Shown one piece after another: positions 49,861 through 61,158 of a stretch of 64,000 nt of DNA (position 1 is the stretch's first letter; every line of letters starts with the position of its first letter). The position numbers and the translations under genes were made by a program. Under the pieces are notes generated by a model. It saw only the letters and a program-made list of their open reading frames with translations, was not told the origin of the DNA and made no database searches. Source of the DNA: Diphasiastrum complanatum (Eukaryota; Streptophyta; Lycopodiopsida; Lycopodiales; Lycopodiaceae); NCBI GenBank assembly GCA_029204225.1, contig CM055110.1, positions 45,408,267 to 45,472,266 of the forward strand, in the 5' to 3' direction.

Positions 49861-50457
49861 TTGATCATGCTAGAATTGCAATCTTGCAATACCTTGAAGT
49901 ACATTCAAGCTACAAAGCACTATGCTTTGAGCTATAATGGCAATACAGAAGCTGCACTCACACTGACCACCTATTCAGATTTTGATTGGGCAGGAGACTT
50001 GGATACCAGAAAATCCACATCAGGTTATATCTGTTTCCTTGTAGGAGGACCCATTTCATGGAATAGCAGAAAGCAAAAATGCATTTTGTTGTCCTCAACA
50101 AAATCCATATATGTTGTAGCTACGTCAGCAGTGAAGGAGATAATTTGGATAAGGAGGCTGATGCAGGATCTGCAATTCCCATAGATCGGTCCAACAATAA
50201 TCTAGTGCGACAATCAGAGCTGCATAGCTCTATCTCTGAACCCACGAAGTCATAATAGAACTAAGCATATAGAAGTTCAATTTTATTTTCTTAGAGAGAA
50301 AGTTCAGAATAAAGATGTTGTACTAGGTTACTATCATACAGCAGTATGTTGGCTGATATTTTGAGAAAGACATTGTCTAGAGATAAACATTCTACTTTAG
50401 TAGAGATGATAAATCTCAATTGCAGTTCAGATTCGTAGCAGTTAGCTTAAGGGGGAG
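49861..50457 (+). pseudogene. Copia element I, RNase H end and polypurine tract
   Basis: The plus strand reads TTYSDFDWAGDLDTRKSTSG, PISWNSRKQ and IWIRRLMQDLQFP, then broken codons resembling SKHIEVQFYFLREK, and ends in CTTAAGGGGGAG (50446-50457), a polypurine tract. It abuts element H head to head at about 49860, so a rearrangement or nested insertion joined two partial elements. Confidence 0.82.
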
Positions 50458-50858
50458 TGTTGAAATTTAATCTAACTCCTACTCATCCTAACATCCCTTC
50501 TTTCTTCTCATATTTTTACTCTCTCAAATGAAACCTGCAGAAAATGAACTGTTTTTCAACAATCTGCATATCTGAACTAATTGTCGCTATAGTCTGCATT
50601 TTTACTCAAGTTTTTCCAAAGACGAAAAACCTGACACCCGACATTGTCGTCTCTTTTTACCTTCCTGAGCAACTCAGTGTCTAGCGGCACTTATGTAAGT
50701 TGTTTTTGGGCCATTTAGGCACTTCTAGAAAAGCAACACTTTTTGCGAAAAATGCGACACTGAATTTTTTACATGCAGTTTTTGACAGGCAACAAAAGCG
50801 AACTTTTTTTTTGGTGATTGTCAAGTTCGCTAGGTTCGAGCTACAACTTTCGCCAACA
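50458..50858 (+). repeat. LTR shared by copia I and J remnants (~401 bp)
   Basis: It starts TGTTGAAATTTAATC after the polypurine tract and ends TTTCGCCAACA. TGGTATCA (start of a tRNA-Met primer-binding site) follows 4 bases later. It is therefore the 3' LTR of I and, by position, the 5' LTR of J. Confidence 0.68.
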
Positions 50859-52440
50859 AGGTGGTATCAAAGAATGTTCAAATGGCATCTCAATTCATGT
50901 GCTTCTTAGCACATGGCGCCGTGTAAGTTCCTTTTTGAACAACTCACAATATCATAGTCGAAGTATATCTACTTCGATGACTCAAGCTCCTACAAGATCA
51001 ATGGCCAAGGAACTATTTGCCTTCAATTTATAGATGGTATGTCTAGAGTACTTGATGGTGTACTTTACGTACCCAAATTAACAAAGAATTTATTGTCTAT
51101 CAACGAGATCGCAGATCAAGACTATAGAGCTTTGATTAATTCTAGACAATGTACCATCTTGGATGAAGTTTCTAATTAAATCCTCTCTTCAAACAAAGTA
51201 GGCAATTTGTACATCTTGAGTCATGATTGCTGCAAATGTGCGTCATTCAATGCCCAATTTATGGCATCAAAGATTAGGACACTAAAACATGACAGCAATC
51301 TTGTACATGCATCACAATAATAAGGTTAAAGATTTGATCTTAATGTTGCCTCCACAAACACTCGTACTATTTGGAAGATGTGCTTACTAGGTAAATAACC
51401 TAGATCAAGATCCACAAAGGGACAAGCTATCAGAGCTAAGTCCATTTTTGAATTGATACATAGTTATCTGTGTGTCCCTATTAGCACACCCTCTCTAGGT
51501 TATGATTTGTACTTTCTCACTTTTATCGATGATTATTCGAGATTCACCAAGACTATGTTTATCAAGAACAAGTCTGAGGCATTCAACTCCTTCAAAGAAT
51601 TCAAGGAGTTCGTTGAGACACAAACTAGTCGAAAGCTCAAGACCCTATGCACAGATTGTGGAGGAGAATACATGTCAGACGAAATGTTTGACTATCTATC
51701 TTCGTGTGGCATACATCATCATTCACCACCAACTACACCCCACAACAGAATGGAGTAGTCAAAAGAAAGAATTGAACATTGCTTGATGCAGCATGAACAA
51801 TGCTATCAAATTCTCAACTATCCAAGAAATTTTGGGCTGGAGCAGTTTCTACAACTTGTTATCTATAGAGTTATTTGAGCACCAAAGACCAGAGCAATCA
51901 ACTCAAAGACTCCCTTCAAAGCCTACTATGGCTACAAAGTCGAGTCTGAAACACCTTTGAGTGTTCAGTTGTCTATGCTATTTCTTGATTCCTTCTAACT
52001 TGAGAAAGAAGATCAATCTTGTCAGTTGCAGGAGTATTTTATCATGTATTCGACTTCACACAAAGCCTATCAAATCTATGATGTCGAATCAAGTCGAACC
52101 TAGTCAGCAGTTCAAATGTTGTCTTCTTAAAAGAAAAATTTTACGTTTAAGCATAAGCAGCCAATGCAGAAGTTTGTTCCAATAACTATATTCGCCATCA
52201 ACAAGCCTCAACTTGCAAATATTTCAACACCTCCGACTGAAATTGGAGATACCACAGTCGCGCAAAAAGAAGATCCATCTACTCAGTAACCGACAATTGT
52301 TTGAAGGTCTGCTTGAGTCCAACAAAAGCTTGATCAATATATCTTTCAAGCATTCATCGATCATTATGAACTTACCTCAGTAGCCGAAGCACTATTGAGT
52401 TTAGATGCAGATCATCTTTGGAGATGGTGGTAGCCATATT
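50859..52440 (+). pseudogene. Copia element J, protease to start of RT, gag deleted
   Basis: Directly after the primer-binding site the plus strand reads WHLNSCAS, stop, HMA (protease, DSGA lost), then LDGVLYVPKLTKNLLSINEI. GAG-pre-integrase codons are broken (about 51220-51400). The integrase frame 51453-51758 has FLTFIDDYSRFTKT and TLCTDCGGEYMSDEM, in which the usual SDNGG is TDCGG. Later pieces include KKFWAGAVSTTCYL and VAEALLSLDADHLWRW, the RT start. Many stops and shifts. It resembles element E more than A. Confidence 0.78.
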
Positions 52441-52860
52441 TCTAGAATGCCCCTATGTTTTTGGAATTTTTTAATACTTCCAACTACTGGGAAGGAATAT
52501 TTCAACGTTTCAGTAATCACATTTAACTGTGGTTAAGCATTAGTGACGTTTGATGTGACTGGAATAAGCTAGGTTCATTTTCATTAAAAGTCATGCGAGC
52601 AAATGCGTAAAGAAATTAAGAAATGGCATTTTAAGTACGTTTTATTATTTTTCTCTCCTAAATGGCATTTCTTATAGGGTCCTTTTTGGACACATTTTCT
52701 CATATATTAATATCAACTCATATCTTGATTATAACTACCACTCAAAATGATGTCATCAACATATTAAATCAAAATAATAGTAATATCATTACCATTCATA
52801 TTCACACGTAATAAAATTTTGAGAGAGTAAGAAAGAATTGAGCCTAGCATACCAACTCCT
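52441..52860. other. Spacer between copia remnants, nothing recognised
   Basis: AT-rich without coding motifs. Confidence 0.4.
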
Positions 52861-54040
52861 TATTGCTTGCTTAAGCCCATACAAACTCTTTTAAAGAAAA
52901 CATAAAACATTAGACCTATCTTGAGAAATGTAGCCCTTGGTTTGTTCCATGAACACTTCCTTTTCAAACTCACCATTCAAGAATGCTATAAGTAAATATT
53001 TGCCATGTAGATCCCATTCAAAAAGTGTAGCAAGTGAAATGAGAATACGAGTGTTTACCATCTTTGCGATGAGAGCAAATGTCTCATCATAATCAATCCC
53101 ATACTCTTGAGCATATCTTTTTGCCACCAATATTGCCTTGAACTTGTTGATTGATCCATCTTGATCTATCTTCAGTCCAAGATCCATTTGGCATCCAATT
53201 GCCTTCTTGTCCTTTGAAAGCTTCACCAACCTCAAAGTGTTGTTCTTCATTAGAGCTTGATACTCATGATCCATTTCTTGGATCCATTCTTCCTTTTGCA
53301 TTGTTCCTTCTAAAGGGTCATCACAAAAAGTGGGAAAATCAAGATTTGTACCTTCCACAATTTGCTTATCTTTCTCATCATAGGGAGTCTTGATGGTGTT
53401 GTCCTTGCCTTGTTGAGTTTTGCTTAGTAGAAAGGTCTCCATCATCAACATCCAAACGTCCACCACCATTATCAAGAATGTCAGAAACTGCATCATCAAG
53501 ATCAAGCTTTGGCACATCTACTTTATCAAAGATAACATTCCTACTTATGATCACATTTCTTGTGGAGGAATGTAGACTTTGAACATCTTTACTTACTTAA
53601 CTATAGCCAACAAAACTGCCCTTCTTAGATGAAAAACTTTCTTTAGACCTATTATCACTAGTTATGGTGACAACCAGAGATCTTCAGATAATGTAACCCA
53701 AAAAGATTTAGAAAGATTAGCATTCAACCTCATGGCTTTAGCCCCCTCACATAAAGTCTAATTCGTTCCTTTCAGCCGCTCCATTTTGTTTGGTGTCTTT
53801 GGGCTTGAAAGCTTCCTTTTGATTCCATGTGCTCCACAAAATCATTTGAACTTGGTTGAGATGTATTCACCTCTTTGAGCCAACCTCGAACATTTAATCC
53901 TAGTGTTGAATTGATTTTCCATTTCATTTTTTTAATTAACAAACACATCAAAAACTTCATGCTTTCTTTCTAGAAATAAATCCAAGTATATCTACTAAAA
54001 TCATCAATAAAAGTAGCATGCATTTTGCTTCCCCATTGCA
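52861..54040 (-). pseudogene. Copia element K (A-like), integrase and reverse transcriptase fragment
   Basis: The minus-strand frame 53517-52891 reads EWIQEMDHEYQALMKNNTLR, DQDGSINKFKAILVAKRYAQ, GIDYDETFALIAKM, and FLNGEFEKEVFMEQTKGY, the RT N-terminal half. It retains the segment that A has lost, but the frame stops before YVDD. Integrase pieces (54040-53520) are in several frames. It is a relative of A, older and broken. Confidence 0.82.
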
Positions 54041-54177
54041 AAGAGGCATGCTAGACTTTGCATATTACAGTATTTTAATTGATCACGTGCTTGTGAAAGC
54101 TCTGATCTAAAATATTTACAAACTGGGCCTCCATTCGGCCCCAAAATAGACAAGTAATATGCTGACAATTTTTCACA
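54041..54177 (-). repeat. Fragment of an A-like LTR start
   Basis: On the minus strand it starts TGTGAAAAATTGTCAGCATA, close to the LTR starts of A and B, but breaks into integrase of K after about 137 bp. Confidence 0.55.
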
Positions 54178-55069
54178 AAGAGCTCATTCTTTTGCCACTC
54201 TCACTTGTGTGGTTAAGTCTCTAGATGAGTCCCAAAGATTGGCATACCATTTGGCCAAGAATGGTATACAATTCTAGAAGACATTTTGACCATCTATCTT
54301 GTCAATGGTCTAAATGGTGTCAAAAGGTAATGGTATTTGGTCTACATACAGTGCACCTACCTCCTAATTTAGACCTAGTTAGACTCTAAAGGAGAGTTAT
54401 TTTGATTAATTGGTATCAAGTAGAAAAGCTCTCTTTTGTTTATGAATATCGAATGTGGTATGTATCTTTTATCTCCTTTCATATCATGTGTGTAGTGAAG
54501 CTAGTATTGAAATAGCTTGGGACTTGTACATGTACTCTTGATGAAGATGGATCTACCTCATATTTGACTTGTGTGAGGGCCGAAATACAAGGCCTAAGGG
54601 GCATTTCAATGGAGCTTGGGAGAACTGAGGAAAGTAGTAGCTTACAGGGATGAAGCTAATGTAAGTATCAATTTTGCATAATTAATGTCCCAAGCATGGC
54701 ATCCTGCACGTATAAGCCCATCTTGAAGAGCCGTCAGTAGATAAGTTGCGCTAGGCCCCAAGTATGGCACCCTGCATGCATAAGTCCAACTTGTGGTGCC
54801 ATTAGTCACTAGGGGGCAGGAAACCAATTTTTTTAAGTCTCAAGGTTTAAACTTAGACTTAAAAAAGTATGCAAAAGTCAATGTCAAGATTCTAAAAAAG
54901 AACTTGCATTCTATATTGACACTTGAAATTCCTAGTCCCATAAGTAAATGTGGAAAGGACACTCCACAAGCTTCTATAAAGAGAAGCCCTTTCTATGTAA
55001 TTTCTATCCTTAATGCAAGAGAGCTAAGTCCTACCATTTTGGGTCCACTTGTGCTAATTTTGGTGTGTG
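54178..55069. other. Unassigned, small direct repeats
   Basis: Contains two similar stretches about 69 bp apart (around CCAAGCATGGCATCCTGCA near 54690 and CCAAGTATGGCACCCTGCA near 54757), each followed by TAAG and CCAACTTG or CCATCTTG. No gene was seen. Confidence 0.4.
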
Positions 55070-55203
55070 GCTAATTATAGTGTGGCTTTATGCTTATTGC
55101 TTTTGTTTCTAAGTTCTTGCTATTTTAGCCCATGTTAGCATATGTGCTAAATCATTATGTGTTTCTAATTTAGTGGAGCTTTTTAAGAGTTTGTGGAAGA
55201 GTG

Positions 55204-55247
<44 letters not shown>

Positions 55248-55464
55248 AGGTGTGGAAGAGTGTGTTAGAGTTAGTGTGGTTTTGGTTTTAAAGTTAGTAC
55301 TATTTGGTTTTAGTTGTGTGTTCAAGGCATCTTGCTTGCAAGTAGAAATAGTGTTAACTTTTTTGTTTTGCATGCATCTTCAAGGCTCCTAGGTTCGAGC
55401 CCTACTTCCCATGCTACAAACGACTTAGGAGGAGAAGGTTGAAGCATCCAACTTCTTGACAACA
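55070..55464 (+). repeat. Probable Ty3-type LTR end (element M)
   Basis: It ends AACTTCTTGACAACA just before a Ty3-type primer-binding site. The left limit is arbitrary. A GA array lies at 55207-55243. The last 45 bp recur at about 60925-60970, at the end of the ORF 60046-60963. Confidence 0.45.
55207..55243. repeat. (GA)n microsatellite
   Basis: About 37 bp of GA inside the putative LTR of element M. Confidence 0.95.
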
Positions 55465-55485
55465 TTGGCGACATTGTCGGGGAGC
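55465..55485 (+). other. Ty3-type primer-binding site of element M
   Basis: TTGGCGACATTGTCGGGGAG resembles the TGGCGCCGTTGCCGGGGA sites found after LTRs of plant Ty3 elements of the Tat/Athila group. Only this end of the element is clear. Confidence 0.6.
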
Positions 55486-55967
55486 CAAATGCTTACTAAC
55501 TTTTGTTGTTTTTCATTTTTTTCTACTTGCTTTGTTGTAGGGAGGATTGGTCACTAGTTTTTGCAAAAAAATTTATGACTGTTATGCTTGTAATTTGGGT
55601 GTTTTGAGCATATGTATGTGAGGAACTATCATGAAACTATCATTCCCCCACAAGACAATGCAAAAAATAGCCTTCAAACTATTTATTAAACCATCATGAA
55701 TCTGCCTCCCCAAATCTGACTGTGGCAACTTCACAAAACTGCCAAACAAGGTCTTGAATCCCCAACTGATGTTTGGAGGCCTAAATCTTGACAACTCCAA
55801 AACTACTCAGCTTGGCCCGCCTAGCTCAAATTAGAGAGACAATTACCTGCTGAAGATTGTATCAAAAGGGCGAGCCAAGAGCTTGCACCATTGCCAAGAT
55901 ATCCGACTTCAAAGTTCTTGAGAAACTTGCCTCTACATCCTCAGTAAAAACCCATCTTGGTTCGCCT

Positions 55968-56463
55968 CCTTCACCATTGATAGATCTCATTAAGCCCAGT
56001 ACACTATCCAAAGGGCGAGCCAAGAGCCCAAGTACTCATCATTCTAGATTGAAAAGTGTGAAAATCCTGATTTTGGCACTAAAACAGCCTGCCAACTGGG
56101 ATTCAAGAATTGATAAATCCCAAAGTGTCATATCTCATTGTTCCCTCAAGGTCTTGGTTCGCCTATTTGCAGGTGGCATTCTCTACTTGTGAAGAAGCTA
56201 ATTTGAGTTAGGAGAACCAAGATACCCACAGGATTGGCCAAAAATAGAGAAAATCCAAAATTTACTTTTTTGGGCCTACAAGCTTCAATTTGTAATATGT
56301 TGGCTCACCTCCTTCATCATTGATAGATCTCATTGAGCCTAGTTCATTGTCCAGAGGGCGAGCCAAGAGCCCAAGTACCCATCAATTTACATTGGAAAGT
56401 GTGAAAATCCTGATTTTTGCACTTTCTGGGATCCCAAATAGCCTATCAACTGGGATTCAAGTT
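55968..56463 (+). repeat. Direct repeat of ~145 bp, copies 350 bp apart
   Basis: Copies at about 55968-56105 and 56308-56463 share TTGATAGATCTCATT, GGGCGAGCCAAGAGCCCAAG, AGTGTGAAAATCCTGATTTT and AACTGGGATTCAAG. They lie in the presumed leader of element M. Open frames over them are similar for this reason, and I do not call them genes. Confidence 0.75.
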
Positions 56464-57060
56464 CTTGGGCGTGTGAAGGGACTTGTGGACTCCTCGCAAC
56501 CAATCTTGGTCGACCCATGTTTGGAATCTGCGTGTCCATGGATCGTCCAAAAGCACAGCTCGGTAATACACACGAGCGATTGGCAGCTGATCTTCGAGGT
56601 AGCACCTTATTAACGTCAAAGAATATGGATGGGAGAAAATTGTCCCATTTAGTCTCGATCCCCATTAGATGTTCTAAGTCTCGGGCGTAAGTGACTGCCG
56701 CGCAGAGGATCAGGGCAATTGATATAATGGGTTGCGAACGCGGTGAGAGCCCTTCTAGCATCTACATCCGTAGTCCACCCATATTCTAACTGTATGATAG
56801 GCCAATTGAAATTCTAAAGTGTGATCCTGTCCAGAGGGGTGCCGCATTCCGTCCATTTGGATCTTCGTGTACATGGCAGGAAGTGCGCGTTCACCCGTAA
56901 TTGTTGTGGACTTGTCACGTAGGCCCTGATGGCCGCAGGGTCTCTTTTGAACAACTGCTGACGCCACTCTGGTTGTGGTTAAAGGGTGAGTGATGCTTGC
57001 AGTTCTTTGCCCTTGATGGTCTGAGCTGAAAACGATATCTGCCAACCGCCTCTTGATGAC
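56464..57060 (-). other. Unassigned region 3' of the large minus-strand remnant
   Basis: Minus-strand frames 57045-56755 and 56761-56387 overlap slightly but show no recognisable motif. They may be the degraded end of the remnant on their right. Confidence 0.3.
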
Positions 57061-57116
57061 TCGTGGGGATACTTTGATAGGAATTCGTCGATTTTCTCCT
57101 CCACGGACTTGGGTCT

Positions 57117-59606
57117 TCAGAAGGCCTGGCTGGCGAATATCGTGCGCAAACCTCTAGATAATGTGGCTTGGCTTTGGCTGGTATCTGCGCCTTGGCCCTG
57201 GTCTCGCGTCTCAGCAGCTGTATCTGTTTGTCCTTGATCTTGGCCTTCAGACACTTGATCTTGCTTAAATCCCCCTGCTGCCTGTTGGCTTTGGTCTTGG
57301 CTGGTACTAGCCTGTGCAGCGTAAAAAATCGGTGGCGGTGGAATTACCATGGGGGTGGGCTGGGCCTTCGTGTCCATGAATTTTTGGCATGCCTTGAGGG
57401 CTTGCTTGGCCTGGGCGAGCTCGTGAGTTGCGCTTGTCCGATATTTGTTGAACTCTGCCTGGTAGTTGTTTAAGATTTGGCTATAAACCTGCACCTAATG
57501 CCGAAGAAGATTCATTTCTGATTGAGAAAGCGGCCTTGAGTCTCGTGCAAGTTGAGCTAACCAGACGAGCTTTTCATCTTGTAGGGCTTTGACCTCCGTC
57601 CCCAGGCACGTATTCTCTGCTTCCAAAAGGTTTAGTTGTGCTTGGATGGGAGCAAGCCATTGGGATGCTTCAGATTGAAGCTCCCGCACCTTTGTGGAGG
57701 CCTCTGTCAGTGCTTTGAAGAGGCTTTGGATATATTTGTTGAGGCCCTCCTCCTTCTGTTGCAGCTTGGCAATCTCCTGGTGCCCTTCTTATTCATGTTG
57801 TTGCATTAGAATCAGTTCGTGCTGCAGCTTGGTGAGGTCTGCTCGCAGTTGTGTGTTACTCGTCGCCAGGTGTAGTACCCTGCTTTCCAGAATGGCTTTG
57901 GCCGCTACCGCATCTAGGATGTATTTTCCCAGAGTCTGGTACACCGTTGTTAGGTGTGTGGGAGCAGCCGGTACACTAGCACTGATAGGGGCTTGTGTTG
58001 TATCGGCCCACGACTTGTGGAATACCATCGTCATTATCTTCTATCAGGTTCTCATTGGAGCTGATGCCATCCGGGGTGGTAGGATCAGCTCGATCTAGTG
58101 ATGGTATGAAAACTATTTGAATAAATGCGTCATCAGACAATGGTTGGTTGCCCTCGACAGTGGCAAAGCAGATGGGGTTTGAGAAGCAACTGTGGAAACA
58201 TGGGTGAGGACAGTTTGTCCGAATGAGAGGGTGGGAGAAACATAGGGGAACTGAAGGGTGGTGTGGAGTATGGAAGAAGGCGAAGATGGAGCAGAAGGGG
58301 TCTGGCGTGGGAGTGAAAAATTGATGACTTGCATCCACGCCAGAGCGTCTGGAGACAATTGAGAATCAGAAGGATGGAACATAATGGAAGCAATGGTGGC
58401 GACAGGAGTGATGGACGATGCGATGGTGATGGACGGAGTAGTGGATAACGGAACAGAGATATGAATCGTATCAACAGAGGAAACAAGGGTGGACACAGAA
58501 ACAAATGTGGATGGAATAGGAAGAGAGGTAGCGACAACAAAGATCGGAGTGGGGGGTTGCACGGAAGAAGAAGTGGCGGTGGTTGATGGCCTAGTTAATG
58601 CGATAGTGGAGGTGCGTCTTCAGGTAGCAGATGGAGATGTGGATGTAGAGGCAGTGCCACGCATTCGTTTGATGGCCGTTGTGTTAATAACTGCAGGTTG
58701 GGAGGAGGTGGATGCTTGAGATGGCGGATAAAGGTTAGTATGTGGCACGAGGGTAGACAAAAGGGATGAGCATTGAAAACCACGCACTTTTGCCTCGAGA
58801 AGTGTGTAGGCAAAGTTACACAACAGGGGGCCTGCTACGATACGCTCACGGTTGTTGGGTTTGATGGAGTTGGTTAGTTCACGAATAAGGAAGCTATGCC
58901 AGTCATATGGTGCAACGAAGGGGCCAAGGAATTCCAGAAAGGATTCCACTATCTGACTCAGCAACTTAGACTGGATTCTGTCCTTGCGAAATGTTGAAAT
59001 AACCAGAAAGTTATTCAACAGATGCGCAGCCGTCTGAATGACGGGTTCCGTGATAGCATCTATCAAGTAACCATTGTTAGTCTGAATTGGGATTTCCGGT
59101 GCAGTTTGGGTGACGAAAGGCTTGATCAGAGTTTTGGCGTGGCGATGGGAGATGGGTTGACGATCACCGGACATAATGCCAATGGTGACCATCGAGTCTG
59201 CGTTAATCCTGACCTTGTACGTGGTATCTTGGTACAGGAAGTGGAAACGAGTCTTTTTCTTGTCCCAGGTGGCGTAAGCGTGAAGGGCGAGGCCCATGTT
59301 AATCTCAGAATGAAAAAGCACCGGGTAAAAACCCATTGCCTCTAGAAGTGGGCCGGCTGTCTGCAGCCATGGTTGGATCAAAGTGTCAGAGGGTAGAGGC
59401 CAAATTTGTGTGGCCTCGGGGATGTCACGCTGGATCACCTGTTTGGTGCCAAAGTCTTCAGAAGATGAGGAGGCCATGTTAGCAGTGATCATTAGAGGTC
59501 GAAAAGTAGGAAAAACAGTGGAAAATGGAAAAAGGTGTGGAAACGACAGAAAATTGTGAATAACGAGTGACAAGAAGTGTAGTTCAGAGCGCAGATCAGT
59601 GTTCAA
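57117..59606 (-). pseudogene. Large remnant: unknown globular domain, Pro/Ser/Thr linker, coiled coil, Gln-rich tail
   Basis: The minus-strand frame 59606-58620 (up to 328 codons; likely start at MASSSSEDFG) contains WLQTAGPLLEAMGF, YKVRINADSMVTIGIMSGDR, TNNGYLIDAITEPVIQTAAH, LLNNF, YDWHSFLIRELTNSI and VAGPLLCNFA. These align with the plus-strand ORF at 60046-60963. After a TGA the same frame continues as a Pro/Ser/Thr-rich linker (58562-58113). Stops and an apparent shift follow, then a coiled coil rich in Leu, Gln and Glu (58034-57495: LRADLTKLQHELILMQQHE, LNLLEAENTCLGTEVKALQD). A Gln/Asp-rich tail (QASTSQDQSQQAAGG) ends at 57117. I do not recognise the family. Globular domain plus coiled coil could suit a retroelement Gag-like or structural protein; that is inference. 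Confidence 0.5.
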
Positions 59607-60045
59607 TATGATCGGATGATAGCTGGTAGGAAGTTTGGTTGCAAACAGAAAACTTGGTAATTTTAGTGTAAATTTTGGCAGAGCTTCGCTAGCAAAGGTG
59701 ACAAATGACTCAAATTTAGCCCTTATATAGCAGAATTTAGAGTGCGTATTAGGTGAAATCTACTTTCCCTTGTTCAATTCCACCCAAATTTTGGCAAGCA
59801 CCTTCTTCACAAAATTCTAAGACCTCAGGGAAGTCTGCGAGAGTTTAGAAGGTGATTTGACTGTTATGCGACATGCTGCCGAAATTTTCCAGCATCCCCA
59901 AAGCAAAATCCAGCAATCACAAAGGCTATCAACTCATTCTCAAAGCTCACTTGCTAGATTTAGCAACTTTTATTACTCTTTTTATTTTTTGAACTTGTTA
60001 TTTCGGGAAATTTAAGCACTTTTTGGGCTTAAACTTGCCAAGATA
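59607..60045. other. Spacer between two head-to-head unknown ORFs
   Basis: 439 bp with a TATA-like CTTATATAGC at about 59728-59737 and AT-rich flanks. It could hold the 5' leader of one or both ORFs. No LTR end was recognised. Confidence 0.4.
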
Positions 60046-60963
60046 GTGGTGGAGGATGAGGATAAAGGCAAAGCCATAATCGATCCTACACGGCCAGTCA
60101 AAAAGCTCAAGCTCACACAAGAGTTGGACCCAGATTTCATTGTGGGAGAAGAAGATCTCACCCCACACGCATCAGATGATGAAATGATGGAGGAAAAGCC
60201 GGCCATACCAGAACTCCTCCCGGTGCCAAAACCCTACGAGGCACGAAAATGGTGGAAATCAGGAGAGCCCCTATTGAAGACCTGTGGATTTCAAGACTAT
60301 GCTCCTCCTATATGCCAATTTACGATCATTGTGGAGTATGCATTCCGCTCAACCATTCAGGATATTCCGAGCTTCAAGTACAGGCTGAACCAAGTGACAC
60401 ACACCGTCTCATTTGCCACAGAAGCTCTTATGGCAATTGGCATTCCTGACGGGCCAAGGCGCATGTCAACACACAAGACAAGGGTCGTGAAAGTCGAAAA
60501 GTATATGGACATTACCAAAAAGGCATGGCGCACGAATGATGGCCTATTACTGGAGGCCATCATCGATGAAGTTCTTCAACGAGCTGCTACCTTCATAGTC
60601 AACTTCTTTGAGGTGGCAAGGTCAAGGAAGGTTGGCATTTCAATGACCTTCTTTATGTACCTACTAGCTGCTATTACTGAGCCAGACGGATACAACTACA
60701 GTTGGGCTCACCTAGTCCAAGAAGAAATTTTTAAGGCCCTTCTCTCTCCAAAGAAACAGATTGCAGTGGGACCACTTCTCACTCAACTAGCAATACACCA
60801 AGCGGGCGACCTAATTGACCCTTCAACGGACTTTCCAGCAGAATCTCCCATTGAGGCCATGTCTTCTAAGGCAAAATCTAAGAAGTTCACGCCAAAAGAT
60901 AAGGACTGGCAGCAAGCAGTCCAACGACTTGGGAGGAGAAGGTTGAAGCCTTCAACTTCTTGA
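60046..60963 (+). CDS. Unknown protein, homologous to the 59606-58620 domain (~305 codons)
   Basis: The frame is open from 60016, but no ATG precedes the conserved part; the listed start is a GTG and the first ATG is near 60184. The N-terminus is therefore lost, spliced or non-standard. An acidic/Lys-rich start is followed by WWKSGEPLLKTCGF, FKYRLNQVTHTVSFATEALM, AIGIPDGPRRM, TNDGLLLEAIIDEVLQRAAT, FIVNFFEVARSRK, YSWAHLVQEEIFKAL and VGPLLTQLA, matching the minus-strand remnant at the same positions. The last residues (RLGRRRLKPSTS) are encoded by sequence resembling the LTR end at 55428-55464, so the C-terminus looks like a join to an LTR. The frame is uninterrupted. The family is not recognised; it is probably retroelement-borne. 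Confidence 0.5.
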   Translation: MVEDEDKGKAIIDPTRPVKKLKLTQELDPDFIVGEEDLTPHASDDEMMEEKPAIPELLPVPKPYEARKWWKSGEPLLKTCGFQDYAPPICQFTIIVEYAFRSTIQDIPSFKYRLNQVTHTVSFATEALMAIGIPDGPRRMSTHKTRVVKVEKYMDITKKAWRTNDGLLLEAIIDEVLQRAATFIVNFFEVARSRKVGISMTFFMYLLAAITEPDGYNYSWAHLVQEEIFKALLSPKKQIAVGPLLTQLAIHQAGDLIDPSTDFPAESPIEAMSSKAKSKKFTPKDKDWQQAVQRLGRRRLKPSTS

Positions 60964-60974
60964 CAACAACTTGA

Positions 60975-61144
60975 TTTTGGTCCTCTTCACACATGCAAAA
61001 TCTATTGGCCCAGGGTATTGCTTTTATCTTACATGATTCTATGTTGATTTTGGACGTTGATGTGATTGTATTTGTCAATTTCTAGCTTTGTAGTTTGCTA
61101 AAGTGATCAATCATATCCATGTCCAATCTTGATAAATATTTCAC
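60975..61144 (+). repeat. Partial A-like LTR (3' portion)
   Basis: Ends AATATTTCACA directly before a tRNA-Met primer-binding site and includes CTTCACACATGCAAAATCT, like the U3 palindrome region of A. The first part of the LTR is missing. Confidence 0.6.
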
Positions 61145-61158
61145 ATGGTATCAGACCT
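61145..61158 (+). other. Primer-binding site of the terminal copia remnant
   Basis: TGGTATCAGACC, one or two changes from the TGGTATCAGAGC of A and B, after the LTR end. Confidence 0.75.

Noticed and set aside
55388-55410. tRNA-like B box (GGTTCGAGCCC)
   Set aside because: No A box at the right distance and no cloverleaf around it; it lies in a putative LTR. A similar GGTTCGAG near 50833 is also in an LTR.
60046-60963. Interpretation as an ordinary host gene
   Set aside because: No ATG for the conserved part, an LTR-like C-terminal end, a divergent decayed copy next door and retroelement surroundings make a mobile-element origin more likely.
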